From positions 1 to 44,136 of the forward strand of contig CALJDG010000003.1 of assembly GCA_938023865.1 (NCBI GenBank): a stretch of 44,136 nucleotides of DNA. The letters are read 5' to 3'. Below are positions 23,469 through 32,581 of this stretch, piece after piece. The stretch comes from an uncultured archaeon (GTDB lineage: Archaea > Thermoproteota > Bathyarchaeia > Bathyarchaeales > Bathycorpusculaceae). Positions within the stretch are counted from its first letter, which is position 1. Every line of letters starts with the position of its first letter. The notes under the pieces are model-generated. The model saw only the letters and a program-made list of their open reading frames with translations, was not told the DNA's origin and did no database searches. The position numbers were made by a program, and so were the translations under genes.

Positions 23469-24318
23469 ACACTTTTCAAGGGCTGATGTTCAAAAAGAAA
23501 TAGCTGAATTCTGCGAGGGAAGGTGGATGGCAGCCCACTGTGTAGGAGAATCTGGAAGACTAGTTTTCAGGCGTTATTTAGGCGGTGAACCAATGGCTAT
23601 TAAGAATGAGGAAGAATTCGCAGCACTTTTAAAAAAGCTTGGAAACACTGCTAGAGCTTTTTATGCTACCGCGAATAAGTACCCTAAAGTAGAGAGCCTT
23701 GAAGATGTTGACCTTTCCAGAGCCTATCGTTGCACTCCAACATGGGACATCGATGGAACGCTGCAAAAGTGGCAAGAAACCATTTCGTTTGTGAGGGAAA
23801 TTCTAGCGGTCTTGGAAAAAGAGGGCGTGGTCAAGTCCGTTTACGTGAAATGGTCTGGAAACGGTTGCCATATCCACATACATGAAGAAGCCATATCAGA
23901 AACTGTAATTAGTAAGGCGCACCCGCTAGACTTCGCCTACGCTATGGTGGAATATATAAATGCCAAAGCTCTACCGAAAATAATTGAAAGCCTAAGAAGC
24001 GAAAACGTAAAAGTCGAGAATAGAATGGATGCTGGAAGGGTCTTCACGTGCCCATTAAGTCTCCACCGCCAACTTAACGTGGTTTGCGTCTGTCTAAAAC
24101 CAAACGAAGTTGACGGTTTCTCTCCAGAATGGATTCAGCCGGCAAGCTTCAAGCATAACATTGCATGGCGTAGCTTTAAGAAAGGGGAAGCCGACGCTCT
24201 AGCCTTAAAGGCCATCGAAACCGTGGGCGGTTACCCGATGTTGAGGGGTGTTAAAAGGCGAAGGGCGAAAAGAAAAAAACTTGACCAGCAGATAAACGAG
24301 TGGATACGAAGGTTTTAG
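23440..24318 (+). CDS. archaeo-eukaryotic primase-like (PriS-fold) protein
   Basis: 292 aa. It shows the landmarks of the AEP catalytic core: ARAFYATANKYP (about 71-82, like the primase F-Y-x-S strand), PTWDIDG (acidic pair D103, D105), KWSGNGCHIHIHEE (about 137-150, the S-G-x-G-x-H motif) and RVFTCPLSLHRQL (about 200-212, resembling the R-x-P-x-S-L-H motif of PriS). No zinc knuckle is visible. The C-terminus is strongly basic (KRRRAKRKKLDQQ). The replicative PriS has more canonical motifs, so this is likely a paralogue with a repair, primase or nucleotidyl-transfer role; that is inference. It overlaps the KaiC-like gene by 29 bases. Confidence 0.75.
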   Translation: MSNLQSLAVEHFSRADVQKEIAEFCEGRWMAAHCVGESGRLVFRRYLGGEPMAIKNEEEFAALLKKLGNTARAFYATANKYPKVESLEDVDLSRAYRCTPTWDIDGTLQKWQETISFVREILAVLEKEGVVKSVYVKWSGNGCHIHIHEEAISETVISKAHPLDFAYAMVEYINAKALPKIIESLRSENVKVENRMDAGRVFTCPLSLHRQLNVVCVCLKPNEVDGFSPEWIQPASFKHNIAWRSFKKGEADALALKAIETVGGYPMLRGVKRRRAKRKKLDQQINEWIRRF

Positions 24319-24355
24319 CCGTTTTCATTTTAGATAAGACCATAATAAAGTCTGT

Positions 24356-25438
24356 TTAGCCTAATCTTCCTATAGCTTCGCCTCTAACGGTTTTGCGGAA
24401 AGCTGTACTTTTTTTTGCCAGCCTCTCCATATTTGCTTTTGTGACAGCTTCAACGTGTGGAAGTTTTTCTTTGTAAGCCTCAAGAAACCTGATTTTCAAT
24501 TCCTCTTCAATGTTAAGCTCTTTTATCCTTTGTAAGCTCCAGTTCTTTACAAGTTCTATTACGCCCTTTTTGTCGAATTTGCAGAAAACAGTTGTTATAA
24601 GAGCTGTTACGAGTGCCTTTTCAGACATTATGGCAATTTCAGCTTCTCTAATGGCGTATTCGTTGCCATTAAAGGATATTGTTAAGCCGCCACCGTCTCG
24701 CACTGTTTTGAAGGCTTCTACATCTGTTATGCTGTCGCCGACATAAACCACATTTGATAGGTTCACGTTTAATTTTTTGGATATTTGTTTGACTGCCTCG
24801 GCTTTTTCGCGTCCTCCAACTGGGTTAACCTCTTTGAAGATTTTTCCAATTTTCATTTTGCCAACTTCTTTCCAGAAAATTTCGTCAAGTCTTTTTATGA
24901 CTTGCTGATGCATTATTGGAAAGTCTCCGATGGAACATGCACCTTTGGGAATCTCGATTATTGGCATTTTAGCTATTTCAGCTGCCAACCCACGGATTTT
25001 ATTCTGCTCCTTTTGGCTGATCAAATACTTATCGATCTTAACTTTTGTACAGTAAACATTCCTGAACGGGAAGTTTAGGGCTTGGCATAATGCTTTAATG
25101 TAATGCTCATAGCTAGTACTGACAACAAATGCATAAGCAGCTTTTTGAATTAGCTTTAAACTCTCTTTTATGTTGGAGATTAAAAGAAGAGTTTTAGCTG
25201 AAAAACTTCGCATTTTGCGGTCTGTGACGCCAAAAGCCTTAAGAAAGGGCAGTATAAGCTTAAGCGTGTCTCCAGCCTTGTAGCCCGCCTTTTTTACGAT
25301 GTCGGCAAGCACATCATCATATCTGCTTATAACAGTAAAGATATGCTCGCCGTTAGGTACATAATGAGTTGTCAACTCGAAGGCATTATCATTTTTTGAT
25401 ATGGGGCCTTCACAGTCTGTTATGAAGACTTTCTTCAG
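24356..25438 (-). CDS. HAD-superfamily phosphatase, COG4030/EhaR type, CTG start
   Basis: 360 aa if started at the CTG at 25438. That start gives KKVFITDCEGPISKNDNAFE, which is exactly HAD motif I (D8, E10) of this family, followed by YVPNGEHIFTVISRYDD. The next usable start, TTG at 25375, would remove motif I altogether. No ATG, GTG or TTG exists between the in-frame upstream stop and motif I. The CTG overlaps the purD TGA as CTGA. Later landmarks: FVVSTSYEHYIKAL (motif II region), GGREKAEAV (Lys region) and VVYVGDSITDVEAF (motif III/IV). A phosphatase or phosphotransfer role is expected from the fold, with substrate unknown; the purine operon setting hints at nucleotide metabolism. Confidence 0.8.
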   Translation of the reverse strand: MKKVFITDCEGPISKNDNAFELTTHYVPNGEHIFTVISRYDDVLADIVKKAGYKAGDTLKLILPFLKAFGVTDRKMRSFSAKTLLLISNIKESLKLIQKAAYAFVVSTSYEHYIKALCQALNFPFRNVYCTKVKIDKYLISQKEQNKIRGLAAEIAKMPIIEIPKGACSIGDFPIMHQQVIKRLDEIFWKEVGKMKIGKIFKEVNPVGGREKAEAVKQISKKLNVNLSNVVYVGDSITDVEAFKTVRDGGGLTISFNGNEYAIREAEIAIMSEKALVTALITTVFCKFDKKGVIELVKNWSLQRIKELNIEEELKIRFLEAYKEKLPHVEAVTKANMERLAKKSTAFRKTVRGEAIGRLG

Positions 25439-26847
25439 CCTCGTTTTCTAAGTACCTCCATGTGGCATATACTTTTTTCTATGTGCCATTTCGAGGCTAT
25501 GTCGGTTCTATGCCACAGGGCTCCACCTTTAATGGCTTTGATGCCTTCAAGCGAGATGTTTCTTGCATCCTCTATTGCTTCGCTCACGCCCACAACACAA
25601 ACAGCCCTTGATTTCAGGGCGTAGGTATCGCTGCCTCGAAGTTCCATGGATGCCGGATAAATGCGAATCCTTTCACCGTATTTTTTTCTTAATTCGTAGG
25701 CTTTCGTTAGGTCTACCGGTTTGTCTATTTCCGCCTTTTCGATATGCTCAGGATAAGTCTCAGCATATCCGCCATAGCTTGGCGGAACCTTATACGTTAC
25801 TACCGTTGCAGCTTTTTCAACCTTCACGCTAGTTAAGTTTCCTTCAAGAATTTTGAAGCATAAATCCACAAAATCATCCTTTAAAATGGGCAGAATGTTA
25901 ATTATTTCTGGGTCGCCGGGGCGGCTGTTGTTCTCAAGGATTTTAGGCTCTTTACCAGTGTGCATAAAAGCCACATAAAAAGGGGTGCCCCTTAAGACAT
26001 TGTTGTCAGAAGTTCGCCACTTGCGGAAAATCTTGTTTACAATTTCTAGCTCTTTTTCTCTGTCTGTAGCGGTCATGAAAGGTAATGTTTCGTCCGCGGC
26101 TTTGTAGGAGCCCATGCCGCCTGTGTTTGGACCCTTATCATCGTCGAAGGCTCGTTTGTAATCCCTTGTTTCTGGAAGCGGAACCAAATGTTTTCCGTCA
26201 CAAAAGGCTTGGAAGCTTGATTCTTCGCCTTCAATCTTCTCCTCAACAATAACTGCGCCGTGCTGTAGGTTTTCCCAAAAATGTTCGAAGAGTTGTTCGC
26301 GGGTGGTAAAGTGGTCTCCCCAAACGCCCACACCTTTGCCAGCCGCCGGCTTATCCGGTTTAACAACAGCCATGTTTCCAAGCACATCAAGCCATTTGTA
26401 AAGAGCTTTACGCGCGTCCTCTGCTGTTTTGAATTCTTCTAGACGGAAAATTTTGAATTTAGGATTCACTTCTGGGACAGCTTCTTGAAATAGCAGACGC
26501 TGTTGGACCTTGCTGGCTTCTATGGCATACTCTTTTGTCGGACAAATCATCGGTATGCCAGTGCGCGTTTCAACAAGGTCACGGACACCCTCAATTATAG
26601 GCTTCTCTGGCCCAACAATGCCGAAGTCTATGCGATCCTTGTGAGCCTCTGCGAATTTGCATATAGCCTCCACATTTAAGTCTGGAACGACAACGTGGGC
26701 CGTAGCGCTTTTCACGTTAAATGGGTTTCGTTGCTTATCAGCAACATAAACTTCAACGTTATATTTTGTGCTTCGTAAGAAAGCATCAACCATTGCTACC
26801 TCGCGGGCGCCGTAAGAAACAACGAGTACGCCTACTTTTTCAACCAA
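25435..26847 (-). CDS. purD: phosphoribosylamine-glycine ligase (PurD)
   Basis: 470 aa, TTG start with AAAGGTGG upstream. ATP-grasp enzyme making glycinamide ribonucleotide, the second step of purine synthesis. Visible: GVLVVSYGAREVAMVDAF (N-terminal domain), GIVGPEKPIIEGVRDLV, CPTKEYAIEASK, VVKPDKPAAGKGVGVW (ATP-grasp lysines and glycine loop), VEEKIEGEESSFQAFCDG, YKRAFDDDKGPNTGGMGSY and ENNSRPGDPEIINILP (metal ligands). It is 62 bp downstream of purF, and its stop overlaps the HAD gene start, so purF-purD-HAD looks like one operon. Confidence 0.95.
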   Translation of the reverse strand: MVEKVGVLVVSYGAREVAMVDAFLRSTKYNVEVYVADKQRNPFNVKSATAHVVVPDLNVEAICKFAEAHKDRIDFGIVGPEKPIIEGVRDLVETRTGIPMICPTKEYAIEASKVQQRLLFQEAVPEVNPKFKIFRLEEFKTAEDARKALYKWLDVLGNMAVVKPDKPAAGKGVGVWGDHFTTREQLFEHFWENLQHGAVIVEEKIEGEESSFQAFCDGKHLVPLPETRDYKRAFDDDKGPNTGGMGSYKAADETLPFMTATDREKELEIVNKIFRKWRTSDNNVLRGTPFYVAFMHTGKEPKILENNSRPGDPEIINILPILKDDFVDLCFKILEGNLTSVKVEKAATVVTYKVPPSYGGYAETYPEHIEKAEIDKPVDLTKAYELRKKYGERIRIYPASMELRGSDTYALKSRAVCVVGVSEAIEDARNISLEGIKAIKGGALWHRTDIASKWHIEKSICHMEVLRKRG

Positions 26848-26909
26848 GGCGTTCCACCTTTCTGGCGTTTAAAATGTTAATTGTTGGATGAAGCTAATCT
26901 ATTTTACCA

Positions 26910-28415
26910 CTAACTTCCTTCAACTGGCTCTGGAATCTCATAAAGCCTTCCGGTTTCCTCAATCCCTTCCAAAAACCTCATTTTCATCTTTTCTGCGATC
27001 TTTTGAGCAAGAGGTGTTGGATATTTTCCTGTCAAGCACCCTAAACATAATTCCTCCCTTCGAAAACCAGTAGCTCTGACAAGTCCTTCTATCGACTGGT
27101 AGCAAACAGCATCAGCGCCTATAATTTTGGCTATTTCTTCTGGCGTGTGCTTTGCGCCTATTAGCTGTCCATAGGTTGCCATGTCTATCCCATAAAAGCA
27201 TGGACCAATTATGCGTGGAAAAGTCACAAACAAGTAAACTTTCTTGGCGCCCATTCTGCGAAGCTTTTCAACAGTAATACGTGTCGTGTCGCCCCGAACA
27301 ATGCTGTCGTCCACTACTATAACTCTTTTCCCCTTCACCTTTGATGCTAGAATGTTGATTTTCTTGTCTATTGTGGCGTAGCGCTCTTTATCAAGTAGGA
27401 TGAACGCGCGCTCAGTCACATAGCGGTGTCTTCTGGTCGCTCTCTCCCACCTCAAACCAGACTCTTCATGAACGCCCAGCGCCGCGTCATCACCAGTCTC
27501 CGGCATAGAAATAACAACGTCAGCATCCCTAATAATATCCATATTCTCTTTCACGAGGTTTCTGCCAAACTCCTCACGGATCTCATAAACATACTTTTTA
27601 TCAAAAATGGAGTCTGGTCTAGCAAAATAAGCAAACTCAAAGGCACAGAAGGCTTTCCGTTTAGAGCGCATGAGCATTTCACGCTTAAACCCGTCCTCGG
27701 AGACTGTTATGAACTCGCCGGGCTTAACCTCGAAATCTCTGCGTAAACCGTTTATGTCTAAACCGACCGTTTCTGAAGAAAAAGCGTATGTCTTTTTTTC
27801 ATCGCTGTAACCAGCACAGAGGGGTCTTATGCCATAGGGATCTTTGAAAGCGAAAAACTTTCCATCTCCGGTTATTCCGGCAATTGAAAAGGCGCCTTCA
27901 ATTTCCTGCATGCACTTTTTCACAGCGGTGGGGAGGTCCTTGTTTCTGGATAATTCTATTAGAAGTTTGTGGCATATGAGGTCGGCGTCGCACTCATAAG
28001 AAAAGCTTGGAAATTCCTTAGAAATTTCTTTTCTAAGTTGAAAAGTGTTTACGACATTGCCGTTAAAGGAGATAGCCACCCTAAAACCGTTTTTAGAGGC
28101 AGTGACGGGTTGGGTACCCCTTATTAAAGACTTATCATCCGTCTTCCCAGAAGTCGTGTATCTAACATTTCCTATCCCGATATGTCCCGGCAAGCGTCCA
28201 AACCACTCTTGAATGGCGCTTGTCTTTATTTTCGGCACGAGGTCTAAACTTCTGTGAACATAGAATTCTCCGTAAGCATAGGTGAGGAAGCCGTGGGACT
28301 GGTGCCCTCTATGGTTTTGCGCCCTCAAACCCCAGTATACATACGGAAATATGGGCTGTTCGTCAAAGTTTATTGCCCCGAAGACTCCACACGCTATTTT
28401 TAGGTTTTCTTCCAT
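26910..28415 (-). CDS. purF: amidophosphoribosyltransferase (PurF)
   Basis: 501 aa. The N-terminal eight residues (MEENLKIA) are a short propeptide before the nucleophile in CGVFGA (Cys9), which must be exposed by cleavage. The glutaminase half includes HRGHQSHGFLT, GIGNVRYTTSG and FNGNVVN; the phosphoribosyltransferase half includes VIVVDDSIVRGDT, the PRPP loop. Cysteines in KAFCAFEF, PCFYGIDM and LCLGCLTGKYP match the [4Fe-4S] ligands of the Bacillus-type enzyme. It catalyses the first committed step of purine synthesis from PRPP and glutamine. First gene of the purF-purD-HAD run. Confidence 0.96.
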   Translation of the reverse strand: MEENLKIACGVFGAINFDEQPIFPYVYWGLRAQNHRGHQSHGFLTYAYGEFYVHRSLDLVPKIKTSAIQEWFGRLPGHIGIGNVRYTTSGKTDDKSLIRGTQPVTASKNGFRVAISFNGNVVNTFQLRKEISKEFPSFSYECDADLICHKLLIELSRNKDLPTAVKKCMQEIEGAFSIAGITGDGKFFAFKDPYGIRPLCAGYSDEKKTYAFSSETVGLDINGLRRDFEVKPGEFITVSEDGFKREMLMRSKRKAFCAFEFAYFARPDSIFDKKYVYEIREEFGRNLVKENMDIIRDADVVISMPETGDDAALGVHEESGLRWERATRRHRYVTERAFILLDKERYATIDKKINILASKVKGKRVIVVDDSIVRGDTTRITVEKLRRMGAKKVYLFVTFPRIIGPCFYGIDMATYGQLIGAKHTPEEIAKIIGADAVCYQSIEGLVRATGFRREELCLGCLTGKYPTPLAQKIAEKMKMRFLEGIEETGRLYEIPEPVEGS

Positions 28416-28559
28416 GTTCGGGGATAGGGAAAAGCCTCTTTATCAATTTTTAGAACAAGTTTAAATCAAATCCTGAATATCAAACCATACATTTAAATCC
28501 ATAAAAAGGCGAGAACCTAGAGGGAAAATGAAAACGGACTAAAAAGGCAGTTAAAATTG

Positions 28560-29879
28560 TTATGGCGTAAGCCTAAACTTATCTCTGGGATAGAGCGTGA
28601 CTTCGCGAATGTTCTTTTTACCTGTCAACATCATTGTAAGCCTCTCCAAACCAATAGCCCAACCGGCATGGGGAGGCATGCCATAATCAAAAGCCTGCAA
28701 ATGATATTTGAAAGATTCTGGATTTAGTCCCTTCTCCCTTAGCCGGTCTATTAAAAGCTCTTTTGAGGCTATTCTTGTGCCGCCAGACGATAGCTCAATC
28801 CAGCGCCACATAAGGTCAAAGCCCTCGCAGATTTCCGGATTATCCTCCTTAGGCTTTATGTAGAAAGCCTTAGACCTTGTTGGCCAATCCGTGATAAAGT
28901 AGAAGTATGGGTGGATTTTGCTCAACGTTCTGAAAGCTGGTGTTGGTATGTCCTCACCCCAGGGAATTTCTATTCTCTCCCTCTTCAACTCTTCGAGCAC
29001 TTGATCGTAGGTGAAGCGTTTGAATGGGATTTCAGGCACATCTACTTGATGATTTAACGTTGCCAGCTCCCTCCAACACTTTTCACGGACAATTTTACAC
29101 GTGTGCTGCATAAGTTGCTCTAGCAACTGCATGACATCCTCAGCTGAAGCAAAAGCTTGCTCAATGTCTACTGAGACAAACTCGCTTAAATGCCGACGCG
29201 TATGAGACTCTTCAGCCCTAAAAAAGGGACCTATTTCAAAGACTTTTTCAAGGCTCATAACCAACTGTTCCTTATAGAGTTGGGGGCTCTGCGCAAGAAA
29301 GGCTTTCCTTTCGAAATAGTCTACCGGGAAAAGCGCCGCACCGCCTTCTGTGGCTGAGGCAATTATGCGAGGGGTATGGACCTCCACGAATCCTCGTTCA
29401 AAGAGGAAGCTGCGTATTGCCTCAACAGCTGTGTGTTGAATCTTGAAGACGGCTATATTTTCTTCACGGCAAAGGTCTAAGGCGCGAGCGTCAAGCCGAA
29501 CCTCTAACTGCGCTGGCACTTTTCCAGCAATGTCTATTGGCAACTGCGAAGCGGCTGTACTGAAAATTTTAATTTCCTTCGGAATGACTTCGACTCCTCT
29601 TGGCGTAATTTCGGTTTTCTTTACAATACCTTTTACGCCTATACCATATCTTCTTTGCAAAGCGTCAGACTTCGATAAAACTTCGCTGCTTACTTTCTTT
29701 CGTGGAATAGTTATTTGCACCGTTCCCTCGCGGTCCTGAAGTATTATGAAGCGTATCCCGCCTAAATCGCGAATTTCCTGAACCCATCCGAAAAGGGTTA
29801 TTTCTTGCCCATCAAGTTCTGGTCGAACCTCAACAGTATAGTGGGTTCTCCGCCAGTTCCCGATAGGGTCAAGTTTCAT
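28560..29879 (-). CDS. aspS: aspartyl-tRNA synthetase (archaeal type)
   Basis: 439 aa, archaeal/eukaryotic-length AspRS without the bacterial insertion. OB-fold anticodon domain at 1-110 (ITLFGWVQEIRDLGGIRFII). Class II core: FVEVHTPRIIASATEGGAAL (motif 1), AQSPQLYKEQL, FFRAEESHTRRHLSEF (motif 2) and GWAIGLERLTMMLTGKKNIR (motif 3). It charges tRNA-Asp and may also charge tRNA-Asn in archaea that use the transamidation route; the anticodon-domain Q in GWVQEIRD does not settle that. It follows the KH gene by 14 bp in the alba-KH-aspS run. Confidence 0.96.
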   Translation of the reverse strand: MKLDPIGNWRRTHYTVEVRPELDGQEITLFGWVQEIRDLGGIRFIILQDREGTVQITIPRKKVSSEVLSKSDALQRRYGIGVKGIVKKTEITPRGVEVIPKEIKIFSTAASQLPIDIAGKVPAQLEVRLDARALDLCREENIAVFKIQHTAVEAIRSFLFERGFVEVHTPRIIASATEGGAALFPVDYFERKAFLAQSPQLYKEQLVMSLEKVFEIGPFFRAEESHTRRHLSEFVSVDIEQAFASAEDVMQLLEQLMQHTCKIVREKCWRELATLNHQVDVPEIPFKRFTYDQVLEELKRERIEIPWGEDIPTPAFRTLSKIHPYFYFITDWPTRSKAFYIKPKEDNPEICEGFDLMWRWIELSSGGTRIASKELLIDRLREKGLNPESFKYHLQAFDYGMPPHAGWAIGLERLTMMLTGKKNIREVTLYPRDKFRLTP

Positions 29880-29893
29880 TGTTTCACGCTCTG

Positions 29894-30403
29894 CTAGTCT
29901 GTAAACTCAATGCGCAACGTCATGTTGCGAACTTTACGGGCGATCTCCTTTAAAGCCTTTACATCGAATGGCGGTTGCCTCCTGCCTCTCTTTTTTAAAA
30001 TAACCCGAGTTTCGGTTGTCCCATCTGGGAGCCAAATAGTGTTTATGGTGACTATGCTTAAGGGGGCAAACAAATCCTCCAAAAACTTTCTATCGTCAAC
30101 ACCATACTCTAAAACACGTACAGGCTTGCCAGTTTTCTCTCCCAACGCCTTAATTATTTTCCCACCGTACCCAAGAAGGCGGGGAACATCCCCTTTCCCG
30201 ACGAGGATGGCTAAAGTTTTTCCGGCATCCACAGCCTTATAAAAGTAAACATTTTGAAGGGACGGATAGGTTTCTTCCAATGAGAGGAGTAAACGGGCAA
30301 TTTTCAAATCCAGCTCTGAAACTTCTCCGGACTTAACTTTTTCTGAACATTTTTGGCATAATATCCCGCTTTTTAGACAGAAACTGCACAATACTGTCTT
30401 CAC
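29894..30403 (-). CDS. zinc-finger KH-domain protein (NusA-like)
   Basis: 169 aa from the GTG at 30403, which has GGAGGGC at a good distance; a GTG at 30421 would add six residues. The N-terminus CSFCLKSGILCQKC is a four-Cys zinc finger. It is followed by SGEVSELDLKIARLLLSL, then a KH fold with GKGDVPRLLGYGGKIIKALG (the G-x-x-G loop is GYGG) and a second alpha/beta module. This is the archaeal KH family annotated as NusA-like; it probably binds RNA, but its function is not established. Between alba and aspS, in the same direction. Confidence 0.8.
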   Translation of the reverse strand: MKTVLCSFCLKSGILCQKCSEKVKSGEVSELDLKIARLLLSLEETYPSLQNVYFYKAVDAGKTLAILVGKGDVPRLLGYGGKIIKALGEKTGKPVRVLEYGVDDRKFLEDLFAPLSIVTINTIWLPDGTTETRVILKKRGRRQPPFDVKALKEIARKVRNMTLRIEFTD

Positions 30404-30468
30404 TAAGTGGATGCCCTCCACAAATAAAGGAGGGGCGGCGGAGCTTTAGAAAGTTTAACCGTAGCTTT

Positions 30469-30747
30469 TCAGCGTTCCAAAGTTATTTCGATGGTGCTGA
30501 CGTTTGTAGGCGTGCCACCCTCTTCTCTGGGTGCCACCTGCTCGGTTCCGATGCCTACTTTCTTCACTTTAACGTCTGGTAGGAATCGGCGTCTAACGAC
30601 CTCAACAACGTCGACAGCTCGGCTTATGGATCTTCCTCTTGCTTTAATATTTACCTCTTTTGCTCCGCCGTGGAAGAGGGTTATGCAAGCCAGTACATAG
30701 TTCATTACTGGCTTTTTCCCGATCAACACTGAGTTGCTTTCAGACAT
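30469..30747 (-). CDS. albA: DNA/RNA-binding protein Alba
   Basis: 92 aa from ATG 30747 ([10 protein letters not shown]), preceded by GAGTGAGGCGG; an upstream GTG at 30762 is less likely. [20 protein letters not shown] is the Alba signature with the adjacent lysines that contact DNA, and [20 protein letters not shown] is the second conserved strand-helix. Small abundant chromatin and RNA-binding protein of archaea. First gene of the alba-KH-aspS run. Confidence 0.95.
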   Translation of the reverse strand: MSESNSVLIGKKPVMNYVLACITLFHGGAKEVNIKARGRSISRAVDVVEVVRRRFLPDVKVKKVGIGTEQVAPREEGGTPTNVSTIEITLER

Positions 30748-30962
30748 TTTGGACCGCCTCACTCCTTGTTTCCACTTTTCCTATGGCTTCATAACCATTT
30801 TTATCCGTAAATAAATACATTACGGTTTAATCCTCTTACAGGGCAATTAAAACGCCTACAGCAATAGGTTCGTATAAATTAAAACTTGCTAAATGCTTAA
30901 ATATTCCATACTAATGTAAAACACTTTCTAACATTTAATAAAGTATAAAGAAGCGTTAAAAC

Positions 30963-31421
30963 TTGGAAGCACTGACAAGACGCTCAATTCAGCTGCTGAA
31001 AATGTTGTATGAGAAGGGGAAATCGGCAAGCACATACACATTACACACGAGACAAAGCGACCTAGCAAGAGAGCTGGGCATCAGTAGGCAAGCATTAAAC
31101 CTCCATCTTAAAAGGCTTCGAGACCTCAGCTTCATAAGAACTGGAAGAGGATTCATAGATGTAACTGAAAAAGGGCTAAATGCTTTAGGTGTATCTTCGA
31201 CACCAGCCTTCATATTCATAAAGGTTTACCCGCCCAAAAGAAGCGAAGTCTACGAAAAAATCAGAGAAACAATCGTCCAAAAGGCTTTCAGAGTTGCTGG
31301 CGACGTTGACGCCGTACTCATAGTCGAAAGAGATAAACTTAATGAAGTTTTGAGGAGGTTGTCAGCAATCGAAGGAATAAAAGATACAAAATCTTATGTC
31401 ACAATAGAATCAATAAAATAA
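30963..31421 (+). CDS. winged-helix regulator, Lrp/AsnC-like
   Basis: 152 aa, TTG start. The helix-turn-helix covers about 25-60 (RQSDLARELGISRQALNLHL), with a wing RTGRGFIDVTEKGLNALG. The C-terminal domain (about 75-150: AFIFIKVYPPKRSEVYEKIR, DVDAVLIVE, IKDTKSYVTIESI) has the alternating pattern of an Lrp-type ACT/RAM ligand domain. It ends 16 bp before sucC in the same direction, suggesting autoregulation and control of succinyl-CoA synthetase. The ligand is unknown. Confidence 0.75.
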   Translation: MEALTRRSIQLLKMLYEKGKSASTYTLHTRQSDLARELGISRQALNLHLKRLRDLSFIRTGRGFIDVTEKGLNALGVSSTPAFIFIKVYPPKRSEVYEKIRETIVQKAFRVAGDVDAVLIVERDKLNEVLRRLSAIEGIKDTKSYVTIESIK

Positions 31422-31437
31422 ACGTGCGGGGGTTTAA

Positions 31438-32577
31438 ATGAAACTTCTTGAGTATGAGGCAAAGAGGATACTTGCAAAGTATGGTGTTCCAGTGCCAAAA
31501 GGAGAATTAGCCACAACCCCAACTCAAGCTCAAGAGATAGCCTCAAGGCTTAACCCTCCCTTTGTTATAAAGGCCCAGGTGCCGGTCGCTGGAAGGGGAA
31601 AAGCCGGAGGAATACTCTTTGCGGACTCGATAATAGAAGTAAAAAAAGCTGCGGAAAAACTGATGGGTATGCAAATTAGAGGCATTCATGTCCACAGCGT
31701 CTGGATCGAAGAGCGTATCCAAACCAAAAAAGAGCTATATTTCGGCATTACCGTTGACAGGCATTCTAAAAGCTACGTGGCCATTGCATCATCGGAAGGC
31801 GGAATGGAAATAGAAGAGGTTGCCGCAAAAACTCCGGAAAAAGTCATCAGGTTCACCATAAATCCACAGTGCGGTTTCAGACCATATCACGGTAGACAAA
31901 TGGCGAAGCGCATTGAATATGCTGGAACCCAATCGTCATTGCTTGGAGATATTTTCCACAGCTTATACGAGGTTGCCGTGAACTATGATGCCGAGCTTAT
32001 TGAAATGAATCCCCTCGTCGAAACGTATGATGGAAATTTTGTTGCCGTCGACGCCCGAATAATAATTGATGATAATTCCCTTTTCCGGCACCCAGAATTT
32101 AAGGACAGAATTTTAGAAGGTGAACTTTCTCCACAGGAAATCGAGGCTGCAAAAAATGGTCTAGCGTATGTAAAATTGGATGGAGATATTGGCGTAATAG
32201 GCAATGGCGCTGGCTTGGTGATGGCAACACTGGACGTTATACAACTTTATGGTGGGAAACCGGCAAACTTTTTAGATGTTGGTGGAGGTGCGCCGTCAGA
32301 AAAAATTGCGGCGGCGCTAAAGATCGTTCTTTCAGATTCGAATGTTAAAGCCGTGTTTATGAATATTTTAGGCGGAATAACCCGTTGTGATGAGGTTGCG
32401 AGAGGAGTCTTGGCTGCCAAAAAAAAGCTGGGCATAGAAAAGCCCTTAGTTATAAGGCTTGTTGGAACGAATGAAGAGGAGGGAAAGCGGATACTGACTG
32501 AAGCTGGTATACATGTGCTGGAAAGTATGGAAGAGGCAGCTAGACGCGCGGTAGAAATCGTTAAAAATAGAGAGTGA
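31438..32577 (+). CDS. sucC: succinyl-CoA synthetase beta subunit
   Basis: 379 aa with GGGGGT before the ATG. N-terminal ATP-grasp: MKLLEYEAKRILAKYGVPVP, FVIKAQVPVAGRGKAGGILF and LIEMNPLVETYDGNFVAVDA (metal ligands). The C-terminal flavodoxin-like domain includes GNGAGLVMATLDVIQLYGGK and FLDVGGGAP. With SucD it interconverts succinyl-CoA and succinate with nucleotide phosphorylation; the ligase could be ADP- or GDP-linked, and the sequence was not resolved for that. Confidence 0.96.
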   Translation: MKLLEYEAKRILAKYGVPVPKGELATTPTQAQEIASRLNPPFVIKAQVPVAGRGKAGGILFADSIIEVKKAAEKLMGMQIRGIHVHSVWIEERIQTKKELYFGITVDRHSKSYVAIASSEGGMEIEEVAAKTPEKVIRFTINPQCGFRPYHGRQMAKRIEYAGTQSSLLGDIFHSLYEVAVNYDAELIEMNPLVETYDGNFVAVDARIIIDDNSLFRHPEFKDRILEGELSPQEIEAAKNGLAYVKLDGDIGVIGNGAGLVMATLDVIQLYGGKPANFLDVGGGAPSEKIAAALKIVLSDSNVKAVFMNILGGITRCDEVARGVLAAKKKLGIEKPLVIRLVGTNEEEGKRILTEAGIHVLESMEEAARRAVEIVKNRE

Positions 32578-32581
32578 AAAA

